Assembly: GCF_051401765.1 (NCBI RefSeq)
Contig: NW_027480423.1
Location: 17,050,001 to 17,114,000 of the forward strand
DNA length: 64,000 nucleotides
DNA from: Calliopsis andreniformis
Taxonomy: Eukaryota > Arthropoda > Insecta > Hymenoptera > Andrenidae
Reading direction: 5' to 3'
The position numbers were made by a program, and so were the translations under genes. Below the pieces are notes generated by a model. It ran no database searches and was not told the DNA's origin. It saw only the letters and a list, made by a program, of their open reading frames with translations. How positions within the stretch are numbered: the stretch's first letter is position 1; every line of letters begins with the position of its first letter. Of this stretch, positions 52,601 through 64,000 are shown one piece after another.

Positions 52601-53664
52601 GTATTTCTTTTGCATTTGGACCTTCTGGCGTTGACTTCTTAGGCCCTAACTATTCGAACTGGTGGAGCAACGCCCTAGGGTGAAGCCTAGGTTGCCCGGA
52701 AGGTAGAAATGACCATTACTTTCACACTGTTTGCAATTATTCATTCTATACGATGGAAAAGCTGCTGTATTTTTATCGTATTTTCTGCTTCTGGCATTGA
52801 CTTCTAAGGTCCTAGCTACTCAATCTGGTATGGCAACGTCCAGAGTGAACCCTATGTTGCCCGGGACGAAGAAATGACCACAACTTTCACACTGGTTGCA
52901 ATTATTCGTTTTACAGAATGGAAAAACTGTTGTATTTATATTGTATTTTATGCTTCTGGCGTTGACTTCTAAGGCCGCAGCTATACGATGTGGTTGAGGA
53001 ACGCCATACAGTGAAGCCTAGGATGCCCGGAACGTAGAAATGACCATTATCTTCACACTGGTTGCAATTATTCGTTTTATGCGATGGAAAAACTGTTGTA
53101 CTTATTTTGTATTTGGTGCTTCTGGCGTTTACTTCTTAGGCCCTAACTATTGGATTTGTTGGACCAACGCCCTAGAGTGAAGCCTAGGTTGCCCGGAACG
53201 TAGAAATGACCATCACCTTCAAACGGGCTGCAGTTATTCCTGTAATTCGATGGAAAAACTGTTATATTTTTATTGTATTTTATGCTTCTGGCGTTGACTT
53301 CTGAGGCCCTAACTATTCTGGTGGAGCAGCGCCCTAGAGTAAAGCCTAGGTTGCCCGAAACGTAGAAATGACCATCACCTTCACACTGTTTGCAATCGTT
53401 CATTTTATATGATGGAAAAGCTGTTGTATTTTTATCGTATTTTCTGCTTCTGGCATTGACCTCTAAGGTCCTAGCTATTCAATCTGGTGGGGCAACGTCC
53501 AAGAGTGAACCCTATGTTGCCCGGAACGTAGAAATGACCACAACTTTCACACTGGTTGCAATTATTCGTTTTATACAATGGAAAAACTGTTCTATTTATT
53601 TTGTATTTTATGCTTCGGGCGTTGACATCTAAGGCCCTAACTGTTTGATCTGGTGGAGCAACGC
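49689..53664 (+). repeat. 25-monomer HOR, copy 2
   Basis: It directly follows copy 1 and matches it to about 53,590. Copy 1 then has AAACTTTTGTATTTATGGTG (49,449) while this one has AAACTGTTCTATTTATTTTG. Few substitutions were seen (for example GAGTGTACCC near 51,023 versus GAGTGAACCC near 46,885). The last ~75 bp belong to the next HOR type. Confidence 0.85.
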
Positions 53665-54660
53665 CCTACGGTGAAGCCTAGGTTGCCCGGAAAGTAGAAA
53701 TGACCATAACTTTCACACTGGTTGCAATTATTCGTTTTATACGATGGAAAAGCTGTGGCACCTTTATTGTATTTTATTCATCTGCGGTTGACTTCTAAGG
53801 CCGTAGCTATTAGATGTGGTCGAGCAACGCCCTAGAGTGACGCCTAGGTTGGCAGGAACGTAGAAATGACCATTACTTTCACAATGTTTGCACTTATTCA
53901 TTTTATACGATGGAAAATCTTTTGTACTTATATTGTATTTTATTCTTCTGGCGTTGACTTCTTAGGCCCTAACTATTCGATCTGGTGGAACAACGCCCTA
54001 GAGTGAAGACTTGGTTGCCCGGAACATGGAAATGACCATTACTTTCACACTGTTTGCAGTTATTCCTGTTATACGATGGAAAAACTTTTGCACCTTTATT
54101 GTATTTTATGCTTCTGGCGTTGACTTCTAAGGCCCTAGCTATTCGACTTGGTGGAGCAACGCCCGAGAGTGGAGCCTAGGTTGCCCGGTACGTAGAAATG
54201 ACCATTACTTGCACACTGTTTGCAAATATACATTACATACGATGGAAAATCTGTTGTATTTATGTTGTATTTTATGCTTCTGGCGTTGACTTCTTAGGCC
54301 CTAACTATTTGATCTGGTGGTGCACCGCCCTAGAGTGAAGCCTAGGTTGCCCGGAACGTAGAAAAGACCATTACCTTCGGACTGGTTGCAATTAGTCCTG
54401 TTTTACGATGGAAAAACTGTTGCATCTTTATTGTATTTTATGCTTCCGGCGTTGATTTCTAAGGCCCTAATTATACGATCTGGTGGAGCAACGCCCTAGA
54501 GTGAAGCCTATGTTGCCCGGAACGTAGAAATGACCATAACTTCCACACTGCTTGCAATTATTCGTTATCTACGATGGAAAAGCTGTTGTATTTATATCGT
54601 ATTTTATGCTTCTGGCGTTGACTTCTTAGGCCCTAACTATTCCATCTGGTGGAACAACGC
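53665..54660 (+). repeat. 6-monomer HOR unit (996 bp)
   Basis: Starts at CCTACGGTGAAGCC and recurs from 54,661 at offset 996 with private variants GCTGTGGCACCTTTATTG, TTTATTCATCTGCGGTTG, GAACATGGAAATGACC and GCCCGAGAGTGGAGCC. The matching copy at 54,661 holds further substitutions and loses similarity after about five monomers. Confidence 0.8.
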
Positions 54661-57600
54661 CCTAGGGTGAAGCCTAGGTTGCCCGGAAAGTAGAAATGAC
54701 CATAACTTTCACACTGGTTGCAATTATTCGTTTTATACGATGGAAAAGCTGTGGCACCTTTATTGTATTTTATTCATCTGCGGTTGACTTCTATGGCCGT
54801 AGCTATTAGACGTGGTGGAGCAACGCCCAAGAGTGACGCCTAGGTTGGCCGGAACGAAGAAATGTCCATTACTTTCACAATGTTTACAATTATTCATTTT
54901 ATACGATGGAAAAGCTTTTGTTCTTATATTGTATTTTATCTTTCTGGCGTTGACTTCTTAGGCCCTAACTATTCGATCTGGTGGAACAACGCCCTAGAGT
55001 GAGGACTTGGTTGCCCGGAACATGGAAATGACCATTACTTTCACACTGTTTGCAGTTATTCCTGTTATACGATGGAAAAACTTTTGCATCGTTATTGTAT
55101 TTTATGCTTCTGGCGTTGACTTCTAAGGCCCTAGCTATTCGATTTGGTGGAGCAACGCCCGAGAGTGGAGCCTAGGTTGCCCGGTACGTAGAAATGACCA
55201 TTACTTTCACACTGTTTGCAAGTATACATTATATACGATGGAAAATCTGTTGTATTTATGTTGTATTTTGTGCTTCTGGCGTTGACTTCTTAGGCCCTAA
55301 CTATTTGATCTGGTGGTGCACCGCCCTAGAGTGAAGCCTAGGTTGCGCGGAACGTAGAAAAGGCCATTACCATCACACTGGTTGCAATTATTCCTGTTTT
55401 ACGATGGAAAAACTGTTGCATCTTTATTGTATTTTATGCTTCTGGCGTTGATTTCTAAGGCCCTAATTATTCGATCTTGTTGAGCAACGCCCTAGAGTGA
55501 AGCCTAGGTTGCCCGGAACGTAGAAATGGCCATTACATTCACACTGGTTGCAATTATTCGTCTTATACGATGGAAAAGTTGTTGTATTTATATTGTATTT
55601 TATGCTTCTGGCGTTGACTTCTAAGGCCCTAGCTATTCGATTTGGTGGAGCAACGCCCGAGAGTGGAGCCTAGGTTGCCCGGTACGTAGAAATGACCATT
55701 ACTTTCACACTGTTTGCAAGTATACATTATATACGATGTAAAGGCTGTTGTATTTATTTTGTAGTTTATGCTTCTGGCGTTGACTTCTAAGGCCCTGACT
55801 CTTCGATCTGGTGGAGCAACGCCTCAGAGTGAAGTCTAGGATGCCTGAAACGCCGAAATGATCATTACTCTCATCCTTGTTGCAATTATTCCTGTTATAC
55901 GATGAAAAGACTGTTGTGTTTTTATTGTATTTCATGCTTCAGGCGTTGACTTCTAAGGCCGTAGCTACTCGATGTGGTGGAGCAACGCCCTAGAGTGAAG
56001 CCTAGGTTGCTCGGAACGTAGAAATGACCATTACCTTCACACTGTTTCCAATTATTCATTTTATACGATGGCAAAGCTGTTGCATTTATATTGTATTTTA
56101 TGCTTTCGGCGTTGACTTCTAAGGCCGTAGCTATCAGATGTGGTGCAGCAACGCCCTAGAGTGACGCCTAGGTTGCCAGGAACGTAGAAATGACCATTAC
56201 TTTCACACTATTTGCAAATATGCATTATATACGATGGAAAAACTGTTTTACTTATATTGTATTTTATGTTTCTGGCGTTGACTTCTAAGGCCATAGCTAT
56301 TCGCTGTGGTGGCGCACCGACCTAGGTTGAAGCCTGAGTTGCCCGGAACATAGAAATGACCATTACCGTCACACTTGTTGCAATTATTCCTGTTATACGA
56401 TTGAAACATTGTGTATTTTTATTTTATTTTATGCTTCTGGCGTTGGCTTCAAAGGCCCTAGCTATTGGATCTGGTGGAGCAACGCCCTAGAGTGAAGCCT
56501 AGGTTGCCCGAAACCTAGAAATGACCATTACTTTCACTCTGGTTGCAATTTTTTCTTTTATACGATGGAAAAACGGATGGATTTTTATTGTATTTTATGC
56601 TTCGGGCGTTGACATCTAAGGGCCTAACTATTCGGTCTGGTGGAACAACGCCCTAGAGTGAGGCCTAGGTTGCCTGGAACGCAGAAACGACCTTAACTGT
56701 CATACTGGTTGCAATTATTTGTTTTATACGATGGAAAAACTGTTGTATTTATATTGTATTATATGCTTCTAGCGATGACTTCTTAGGCCCTAACTATTCG
56801 GTCTGGTGTAGCAACGCCCTAGAGTGAAGCCTAGCTTGCCCGGAACGTAGAAATGACAATGTCTTTCAGACTGGTTGCAATTATTCCTGTTTTACGACGG
56901 CAAAACTGTTGTATTTTTATTGTATTTTATGCTTCAGGCGATGTCTTCTAAGGTCGCAGCTATTCGACGTGGTGGAGCGACGCCCTAGAGTGAAGCCTAG
57001 GTTGCCCGGAACGTAGAAATGACCACTACTTTCATACTGTTTGCAAATATTCATTTTATATAGTGGAAAAGCTGTTGTATTTATATTGTATTTTAAGCTT
57101 CTGGCGTTGACTTCTTAGGCCGTATGTATTTGGTCTGGTGGAGAAACGCCCTAGAGTGAAGCCTAGGTTGCGCGGAACGTAGAAATGACTATAACTTTCA
57201 CACCGGTAGCAATTATTCGTTTTATACGATGGAAAAACTGTTCTATTTATTTTGTATTTTATGCTTCGGGCGTTGACATCTAAGGCCCTAACTGTTTGAT
57301 CTGGTGGAGCAACGCCCTAGAGTGAAGCCTATGTTGCCCGGAACGTAGAAATGACCATAACTTTCACACTGGTTGCTATTATTCGTTTTAGACGATGGAA
57401 AAGCTGTTATATTTATACTGTATTTGATGCTTCTGGCGTTGACTTCTTAGGCCCTAACTGTTCGATCTGGTGGAACAACGCCCTAGGGTGAAGCCTGGGA
57501 TGCCCGGAAAGTAGAAATGACCATAACTTTCATACTGGTTGCAATGATTCGTTTTATACGATGAAAAAACTGTTGTATTTATATTGTATTTTATGCTTCT

Positions 57601-59467
57601 GGCGTTCACTTCTTAGGCCCAAACTATTCGAACTGGTGAAACAACGCCCTAGGGTGAAGCCTAGGTTGCCCGGAACGTAGAAATGACCATAACTTTCACA
57701 CTGGTAGCAATTATTCGTTTTATACATGGAAAAACTGTTCCATTTATTTTGTATTGTATGCTTCGGGCGTTGACTTCTAAGGCCCAAACTGTTTGATCTG
57801 GTGGAGCAACGCCCTAGAGTGAAGCCTAGGTTGCCCGGGACGTAGAAATGACCATAACTTTCACAGTGGTTGCAATTATTCCTGTTCTAAGATGGACAAA
57901 CTGTTGTATTTATATCGTATTTTATGCTTCTGGCGTTGACGTCTAAGGACCTAACTATTCGATCTTGTGGGGCAACGCTCTGGAGTGAAGCCTAGGTTGC
58001 TCGGAATGTAGGAATGACCATAAATTTCACACTGGTTGCAATCATTCGTTTTATACGATGGAAAAACTGTTGCATCTTTATCGTATTTTATGCTTCGGGC
58101 GTGGACTTCTTAGGCCCTAACCATTCGATCTGGTGGAGCAACTCCCTAGAGTGAAGCCTAGGTTGCCCGGAACGTAGAAATGACCATAAGTTTCACACTG
58201 GTAGCAATTATTCGTTTTATACGATGGAAAAACTGTTATATTTATATTGTATTTTATGCTTCTGACGTTGACTTCTTAGGCCCTAACTATTCGATCTGGT
58301 GGAACAACGCCCTAGAGTGAAGCCTAGGTTGCCTGGAACGTAGAAATGACAATTACTTTCACACTGTATGCAGTTATTCATGTTATATGATGGAAAAACT
58401 GTTGCACATTTATTGTATTTTATGCTTCTGGCGTTGATTTCTAAGGCCCTAACTATTCGATCTGGTGGAGCAACGCCCTAGAGTGAAGCCTAGGTTGCCC
58501 GGAACGTAGAAATGACCATTACGTTCACACTGTTTGCAATTACTCATTCTATACGATGGAAAAGCTGCTGTATTTTTATCGTATTTTCTGCTTCTGGCAT
58601 TGACTTCTAAGGTCCTAGCTACTCAATCTGGTATGGCAACGTCCAGAGTGAACCCTATGTTGCCCGGGACGAAGAAATGACCACAACTTTCACACTGGTT
58701 GCAATTATTCCTTTTACAGAATGGAAAAACTGTTGTCTTTATATTGTATTTTATGCTTCTGGCGTTGACTTCTAAGGCCGCAGCTATACGATGTGGTTGA
58801 GCAACGCCATACAGTGAAGCCTAGGATGCCCGGAACGTAGAAATGACCATTATCTTCACACTGGTTGCAATTATTCGTTTTATGCGATGGAAAAACTGTT
58901 GTACTTATTTTGTATTTGGTGCTTCTGGCGTTTACTTCTTAGGCCCTAACTATTGGATTTGTTGGACCAACTTCCTAGAGTGAAGCCTAGGTTGCCCGGA
59001 ACGTAGAAATGACCATCACCTTCAAACGGGCTGCAATTATTCCTGTAATTCGATGGAAAAACTGTTATATTTTTATTGTATTTTATGCTTCTGGCGTTGA
59101 CTTCTGAGGCCCTAACTATTCTGGTGGAGCAGCGCCCTAGAGTAAAGCCTAGGTTGCCCGAACCGTAGAAATGACCATCACCTTCACACTGTTTGCAATC
59201 GTTCATTTTATATGATGGAAAAGCTGTTGCATTTTTATCGTATTTTCTGCTTCTGGCATTGACTTCTAAGGTCCTAACTATTCAACCTGGTGGGGCAACG
59301 TCCAAGAGTGAACCCTATGTTGCCCGGAACGTAGAAATGACCACAACTTTCACACTGGTTGCAATTATTCGTTTTATACAATGGAAAAACTGTTCTATTT
59401 ATTTTGTATTTTATGCTTCGGGCGTTGACATCTAAGGCCCTAACTGTTTGATCTGGTGGAGCAACGC
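54661..59467 (+). repeat. 29-monomer HOR, copy 1 (4,807 bp)
   Basis: Length equals the offset to the next copy, so the two abut. Contents, left to right: a 6-mer-derived part, TATACGATGTAAAGGC monomers also seen at 1,190 (55,735), a segment shared with 39,720-40,300 (55,960-56,540, offset 16,238), a segment shared with 42,091-43,110, then units like the 25-mer (58,550-59,440). This makes it a recent composite of older pieces. Confidence 0.85.
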
Positions 59468-62400
59468 CCTAGGGTGAAGCCTAGGTTGCCCGGAAAGTAG
59501 AAATGACCATAACTTTCACACTGGTTGCAATTATTCGTTTTATACGATGGAAAAGCTGTGGCACCTTTATTGTATTTTATTCATCTGCGGTTGACTTCTA
59601 TGGCCGTAGCTATTAGACGTGGTGGAGCAACGCCCAAGAGTGACGCCTAGGTTGGCCGGAACGAAGAAATGTCCATTACTTTCACAATGTTTACAATTAT
59701 TCATTTTATACGATGGAAAAGCTTTTGTTCTTATATTGTATTTTATCTTTCTGGCGTTGACTTCTTAGGCCCTAACTATTCGATCTGGTGGAACAACGCC
59801 CTAGAGTGAGGACTTGGTTGCCCGGAACATGGAAATGACCATTACTTTCACACTGTTTGCAGTTATTCCTGTTATACGATGGAAAAACTTTTGCATCGTT
59901 ATTGTATTTTATGCTTCTGGCGTTGACTTCTAAGGCCCTAGCTATTCGATTTGGTGGAGCAACGCCCGAGAGTGGAGCCTAGGTTGCCCGGTACGTAGAA
60001 ATGACCATTACTTTCACACTGTTTGCAAGTATACATTATATACGATGGAAAATCTGTTGTATTTATGTTGTATTTTGTGCTTCTGGCGTTGACTTCTTAG
60101 GCCCTAACTATTTGATCTGGTGGTGCACCGCCCTAGAGTGAAGCCTAGGTTGCGCGGAACGTAGAAAAGGCCATTACCATCACACTGGTTGCAATTATTC
60201 CTGTTTTACGATGGAAAAACTGTTGCATCTTTATTGTATTTTATGCTTCTGGCGTTGATTTCTAAGGCCCTAATTATTCGATCTTGTTGAGCAACGCCCT
60301 AGAGTGAAGCCTAGGTTGCCCGGAACGTAGAAATGGCCATTACATTCACACTGGTTGCAATTATTCGTCTTATACGATGGAAAAGTTGTTGTATTTATAT
60401 TGTATTTTATGCTTCTGGCGTTGACTTCTAAGGCCCTAGCTATTCGATTTGGTGGAGCAACGCCCGAGAGTGGAGCCTAGGTTGCCCGGTACGTAGAAAT
60501 GACCATTACTTTCACACTGTTTGCAAGTATACATTATATACGATGTAAAGGCTGTTGTATTTATTTTGTAGTTTATGCTTCTGGCGTTGACTTCTAAGGC
60601 CCTGACTCTTCGATCTGGTGGAGCAACGCCTCAGAGTGAAGTCTAGGATGCCTGAAACGCCGAAATGATCATTACTCTCATCCTTGTTGCAATTATTCCT
60701 GTTATACGATGAAAAGACTGTTGTGTTTTTATTGTATTTCATGCTTCAGGCGTTGACTTCTAAGGCCGTAGCTACTCGATGTGGTGGAGCAACGCCCTAG
60801 AGTGAAGCCTAGGTTGCTCGGAACGTAGAAATGACCATTACCTTCACACTGTTTCCAATTATTCATTTTATACGATGGCAAAGCTGTTGCATTTATATTG
60901 TATTTTATGCTTTCGGCGTTGACTTCTAAGGCCGTAGCTATCAGATGTGGTGCAGCAACGCCCTAGAGTGACGCCTAGGTTGCCAGGAACGTAGAAATGA
61001 CCATTACTTTCACACTATTTGCAAATATGCATTATATACGATGGAAAAACTGTTTTACTTATATTGTATTTTATGTTTCTGGCGTTGACTTCTAAGGCCA
61101 TAGCTATTCGCTGTGGTGGCGCACCGACCTAGGTTGAAGCCTGAGTTGCCCGGAACATAGAAATGACCATTACCGTCACACTTGTTGCAATTATTCCTGT
61201 TATACGATTGAAACATTGTGTATTTTTATTTTATTTTATGCTTCTGGCGTTGGCTTCAAAGGCCCTAGCTATTGGATCTGGTGGAGCAACGCCCTAGAGT
61301 GAAGCCTAGGTTGCCCGAAACCTAGAAATGACCATTACTTTCACTCTGGTTGCAATTTTTTCTTTTATACGATGGAAAAACGGATGGATTTTTATTGTAT
61401 TTTATGCTTCGGGCGTTGACATCTAAGGGCCTAACTATTCGGTCTGGTGGAACAACGCCCTAGAGTGAGGCCTAGGTTGCCTGGAACGCAGAAACGACCT
61501 TAACTGTCATACTGGTTGCAATTATTTGTTTTATACGATGGAAAAACTGTTGTATTTATATTGTATTATATGCTTCTAGCGATGACTTCTTAGGCCCTAA
61601 CTATTCGGTCTGGTGTAGCAACGCCCTAGAGTGAAGCCTAGCTTGCCCGGAACGTAGAAATGACAATGTCTTTCAGACTGGTTGCAATTATTCCTGTTTT
61701 ACGACGGCAAAACTGTTGTATTTTTATTGTATTTTATGCTTCAGGCGATGTCTTCTAAGGTCGCAGCTATTCGACGTGGTGGAGCGACGCCCTAGAGTGA
61801 AGCCTAGGTTGCCCGGAACGTAGAAATGACCACTACTTTCATACTGTTTGCAAATATTCATTTTATATAGTGGAAAAGCTGTTGTATTTATATTGTATTT
61901 TAAGCTTCTGGCGTTGACTTCTTAGGCCGTATGTATTTGGTCTGGTGGAGAAACGCCCTAGAGTGAAGCCTAGGTTGCGCGGAACGTAGAAATGACTATA
62001 ACTTTCACACCGGTAGCAATTATTCGTTTTATACGATGGAAAAACTGTTCTATTTATATTGTATTTTATGCTTCGGGCGTTCACTTCTTAGGCCCAAACT
62101 ATTCGAACTGGTGAAACAACGCCCTAGGGTGAAGCCTAGGTTGCCCGGAACGTAGAAATGACCATAACTTTCACACTGGTAGCAATTATTCGTTTTATAC
62201 ATGGAAAAACTGTTCCATTTATTTTGTATTGTATGCTTCGGGCGTTGACTTCTAAGGCCCAAACTGTTTGATCTGGTGGAGCAACGCCCTAGAGTGAAGC
62301 CTAGGTTGCCCGGGACGTAGAAATGACCATAACTTTCACAGTGGTTGCAATTATTCCTGTTCTAAGATGGACAAACTGTTGTATTTATATCGTATTTTAT

Positions 62401-63942
62401 GCTTCTGGCGTTGACGTCTAAGGACCTAACTATTCGATCTTGTGGGGCAACGCTCTGGAGTGAAGCCTAGGTTGCTCGGAATGTAGGAATGACCATAAAT
62501 TTCACACTGGTTGCAATCATTCGTTTTATACGATGGAAAAACTGTTGCATCTTTATCGTATTTTATGCTTCGGGCGTGGACTTCTTAGGCCCTAACCATT
62601 CGATCTGGTGGAGCAACTCCCTAGAGTGAAGCCTAGGTTGCCCGGAACGTAGAAATGACCATAACTTTCACACTGGTAGCAATTATTCGTTTTATACGAT
62701 GGAAAAACTGTTATATTTATATTGTATTTTATGCTTCTGACGTTGACTTCTTAGGCCCTAACTATTCGATCTGGTGGAACAACGCCCTAGAGTGAAGCCT
62801 AGGTTGCCTGGAACGTAGAAATGACAATTACTTTCACACTGTATGCAGTTATTCATGTTATATGATGGAAAAACTGTTGCACATTTATTGTATTTTATGC
62901 TTCTGGCGTTGATTTCTAAGGCCCTAACTATTCGATCTGGTGGAGCAACGCCCTAGAGTGAAGCCTAGGTTGCCCGGAACGTAGAAATGACCATTACGTT
63001 CACACTGTTTGCAATTACTCATTCTATACGATGGAAAAGCTGCTGTATTTTTATCGTATTTTCTGCTTCTGGCATTGACTTCTAAGGTCCTAGCTACTCA
63101 ATCTGGTATGGCAACGTCCAGAGTGAACCCTATGTTGCCCGGGACGAAGAAATGACCACAACTTTCACACTGGTTGCAATTATTCCTTTTACAGAATGGA
63201 AAAACTGTTGTCTTTATATTGTATTTTATGCTTCTGGCGTTGACTTCTAAGGCCGCAGCTATACGATGTGGTTGAGCAACGCCATACAGTGAAGCCTAGG
63301 ATGCCCGGAACGTAGAAATGACCATTATCTTCACACTGGTTGCAATTATTCGTTTTATGCGATGGAAAAACTGTTGTACTTATTTTGTATTTGGTGCTTC
63401 TGGCGTTTACTTCTTAGGCCCTAACTATTGGATTTGTTGGACCAACTTCCTAGAGTGAAGCCTAGGTTGCCCGGAACGTAGAAATGACCATCACCTTCAA
63501 ACGGGCTGCAATTATTCCTGTAATTCGATGGAAAAACTGTTATATTTTTATTGTATTTTATGCTTCTGGCGTTGACTTCTGAGGCCCTAACTATTCTGGT
63601 GGAGCAGCGCCCTAGAGTAAAGCCTAGGTTGCCCGAACCGTAGAAATGACCATCACCTTCACACTGTTTGCAATCGTTCATTTTATATGATGGAAAAGCT
63701 GTTGCATTTTTATCGTATTTTCTGCTTCTGGCATTGACTTCTAAGGTCCTAACTATTCAACCTGGTGGGGCAACGTCCAAGAGTGAACACTATGTTGCCC
63801 GGAACGTAGAAATGACCACAACTTTCACACTGGTTGCAATTATTCGTTTTATACAATGGAAAAACTGTTCTATTTATTTTGTATTTTATGCTTCGGGCGT
63901 TGACATCTAAGGCCCTAACTGTTTGATCTGGTGGAGCAACGC
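59468..63942 (+). repeat. 29-monomer HOR, copy 2, shortened to 27 (4,475 bp)
   Basis: Offset from copy 1 is 4,807 up to about 62,040 and 4,475 after. The 332-bp loss (two monomers, about 57,240-57,570 of copy 1) has its join near 62,050-62,080, where CTATTTATATTG and TTCGGGCGTTCACTTC combine halves of two monomers. Otherwise nearly identical to copy 1. Confidence 0.85.
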
Positions 63943-64000
63943 CCTACGGTGAAGCCTAGGTTGCCCGGAAAGTAGAAATGACCATAACTTTCACACTGGT
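63943..64000 (+). repeat. Start of a further HOR copy, cut by the window edge
   Basis: It begins CCTACGGTGAAGCC, as at 53,665 and unlike CCTAGGGTGAAGCC at 59,468, then follows the same monomer type. The array therefore continues to the right. Confidence 0.7.

Larger units (their letters stand above)
1..64000 (+). repeat. Satellite DNA array, ~166-bp monomer, head to tail
   Basis: Seen directly: the same landmarks recur about every 166 bp from the first to the last line. In order these are CCTAGAGTGAAGCCTAGG, TTGCCCGGAACGTAGAAATG, TTTCACACTGGTTGCAATTA, TATACGATGGAAAAACTG, TATTTTATGCTTCTGGCG, TTGACTTCTAAGGCCCTAAC and TATTCGATCTGGTGGAGCAA. All copies read in the same direction. HOR spacings divide to 165.5-166 bp per monomer (9,943/60, 6,964/42, 4,138/25, 4,807/29). 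About 386 monomers fit in the window. Neighbouring monomers differ at many positions, while monomers one HOR apart are nearly identical, as in centromeric satellites with HORs. No interruption over about 20 bp was seen. A chromosomal location such as centromere or pericentromere is inferred. The family is not one I recognise. Confidence 0.97.

Noticed and set aside
1761..63910. About 60 open reading frames of 60-167 codons on both strands.
   Set aside because: All are translations of the satellite in one frame or another. Both strands show overlapping frames, the same peptides recur at HOR spacing, and frames break at 166-bp boundaries. No codon bias, splice structure or known domain was seen.
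1..64000. CRISPR array.
   Set aside because: The repeated unit is the full 166 bp with no unique spacers, far beyond CRISPR repeat lengths, and there are no cas genes.
1..64000. rDNA spacer repeats or tandem gene cluster.
   Set aside because: No rRNA, tRNA, histone or snRNA sequence was recognised anywhere between repeats, so an intergenic-spacer origin cannot be supported from this window.

Overview
The whole 64-kb window is one uninterrupted eukaryotic satellite DNA array. A monomer of about 166 bp repeats head to tail in one orientation roughly 386 times. I found no gene, RNA gene, transposon, inverted segment or unique-sequence spacer. The array runs off both ends: base 1 is near monomer position 49 and base 64,000 near position 58, if position 1 is the first C of the conserved CCTAGAGTGAAGCCTAGG. 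I do not recognise the satellite family and cannot name the species. The hand-built consensus is about 41% GC. It has an AT-rich part (positions 61-120, about 25% GC) and a remainder near 50% GC. It carries 7 CpGs, about the number expected by chance.

Monomers are organised into nested, irregular higher-order repeats (HORs). Left part (1 to 14,536): block A (about 100-4,280) recurs at 9,713-14,223. Block B (4,281-8,200) recurs inside the next HOR. Between them lies a short 4-monomer repeat. Centre (14,537-28,464): two directly adjacent copies of a 6,964-bp, 42-monomer unit, with no difference in the lines I compared. Centre-right (28,465-38,554): shorter, shuffled HORs of 6 to 12 monomers built from the same variants. 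Right (38,555-64,000): 13/14-, 15/16-, 25- (4,138 bp), 6- (996 bp) and 29/27-monomer (4,807/4,475 bp) HORs. A further copy of the last starts at 63,943.

Length differences between related copies are whole monomers (166, 332 or 1,494 bp). This is the expected footprint of unequal exchange or conversion between in-register repeats. Block size, orientation and HOR nesting suggest centromeric, pericentromeric or other heterochromatic DNA. That location is inference.

The most interesting internal signal is a 17-bp site, ATTCGTTTTATACGATG, in many monomers. It matches 7 of the 9 fixed bases of the mammalian CENP-B box, and 8 of 9 in at least two monomers. Sister monomers lose the TTCG half at the same position. 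Short open reading frames of 60-167 codons are by-products of the repeat and are not annotated as genes.
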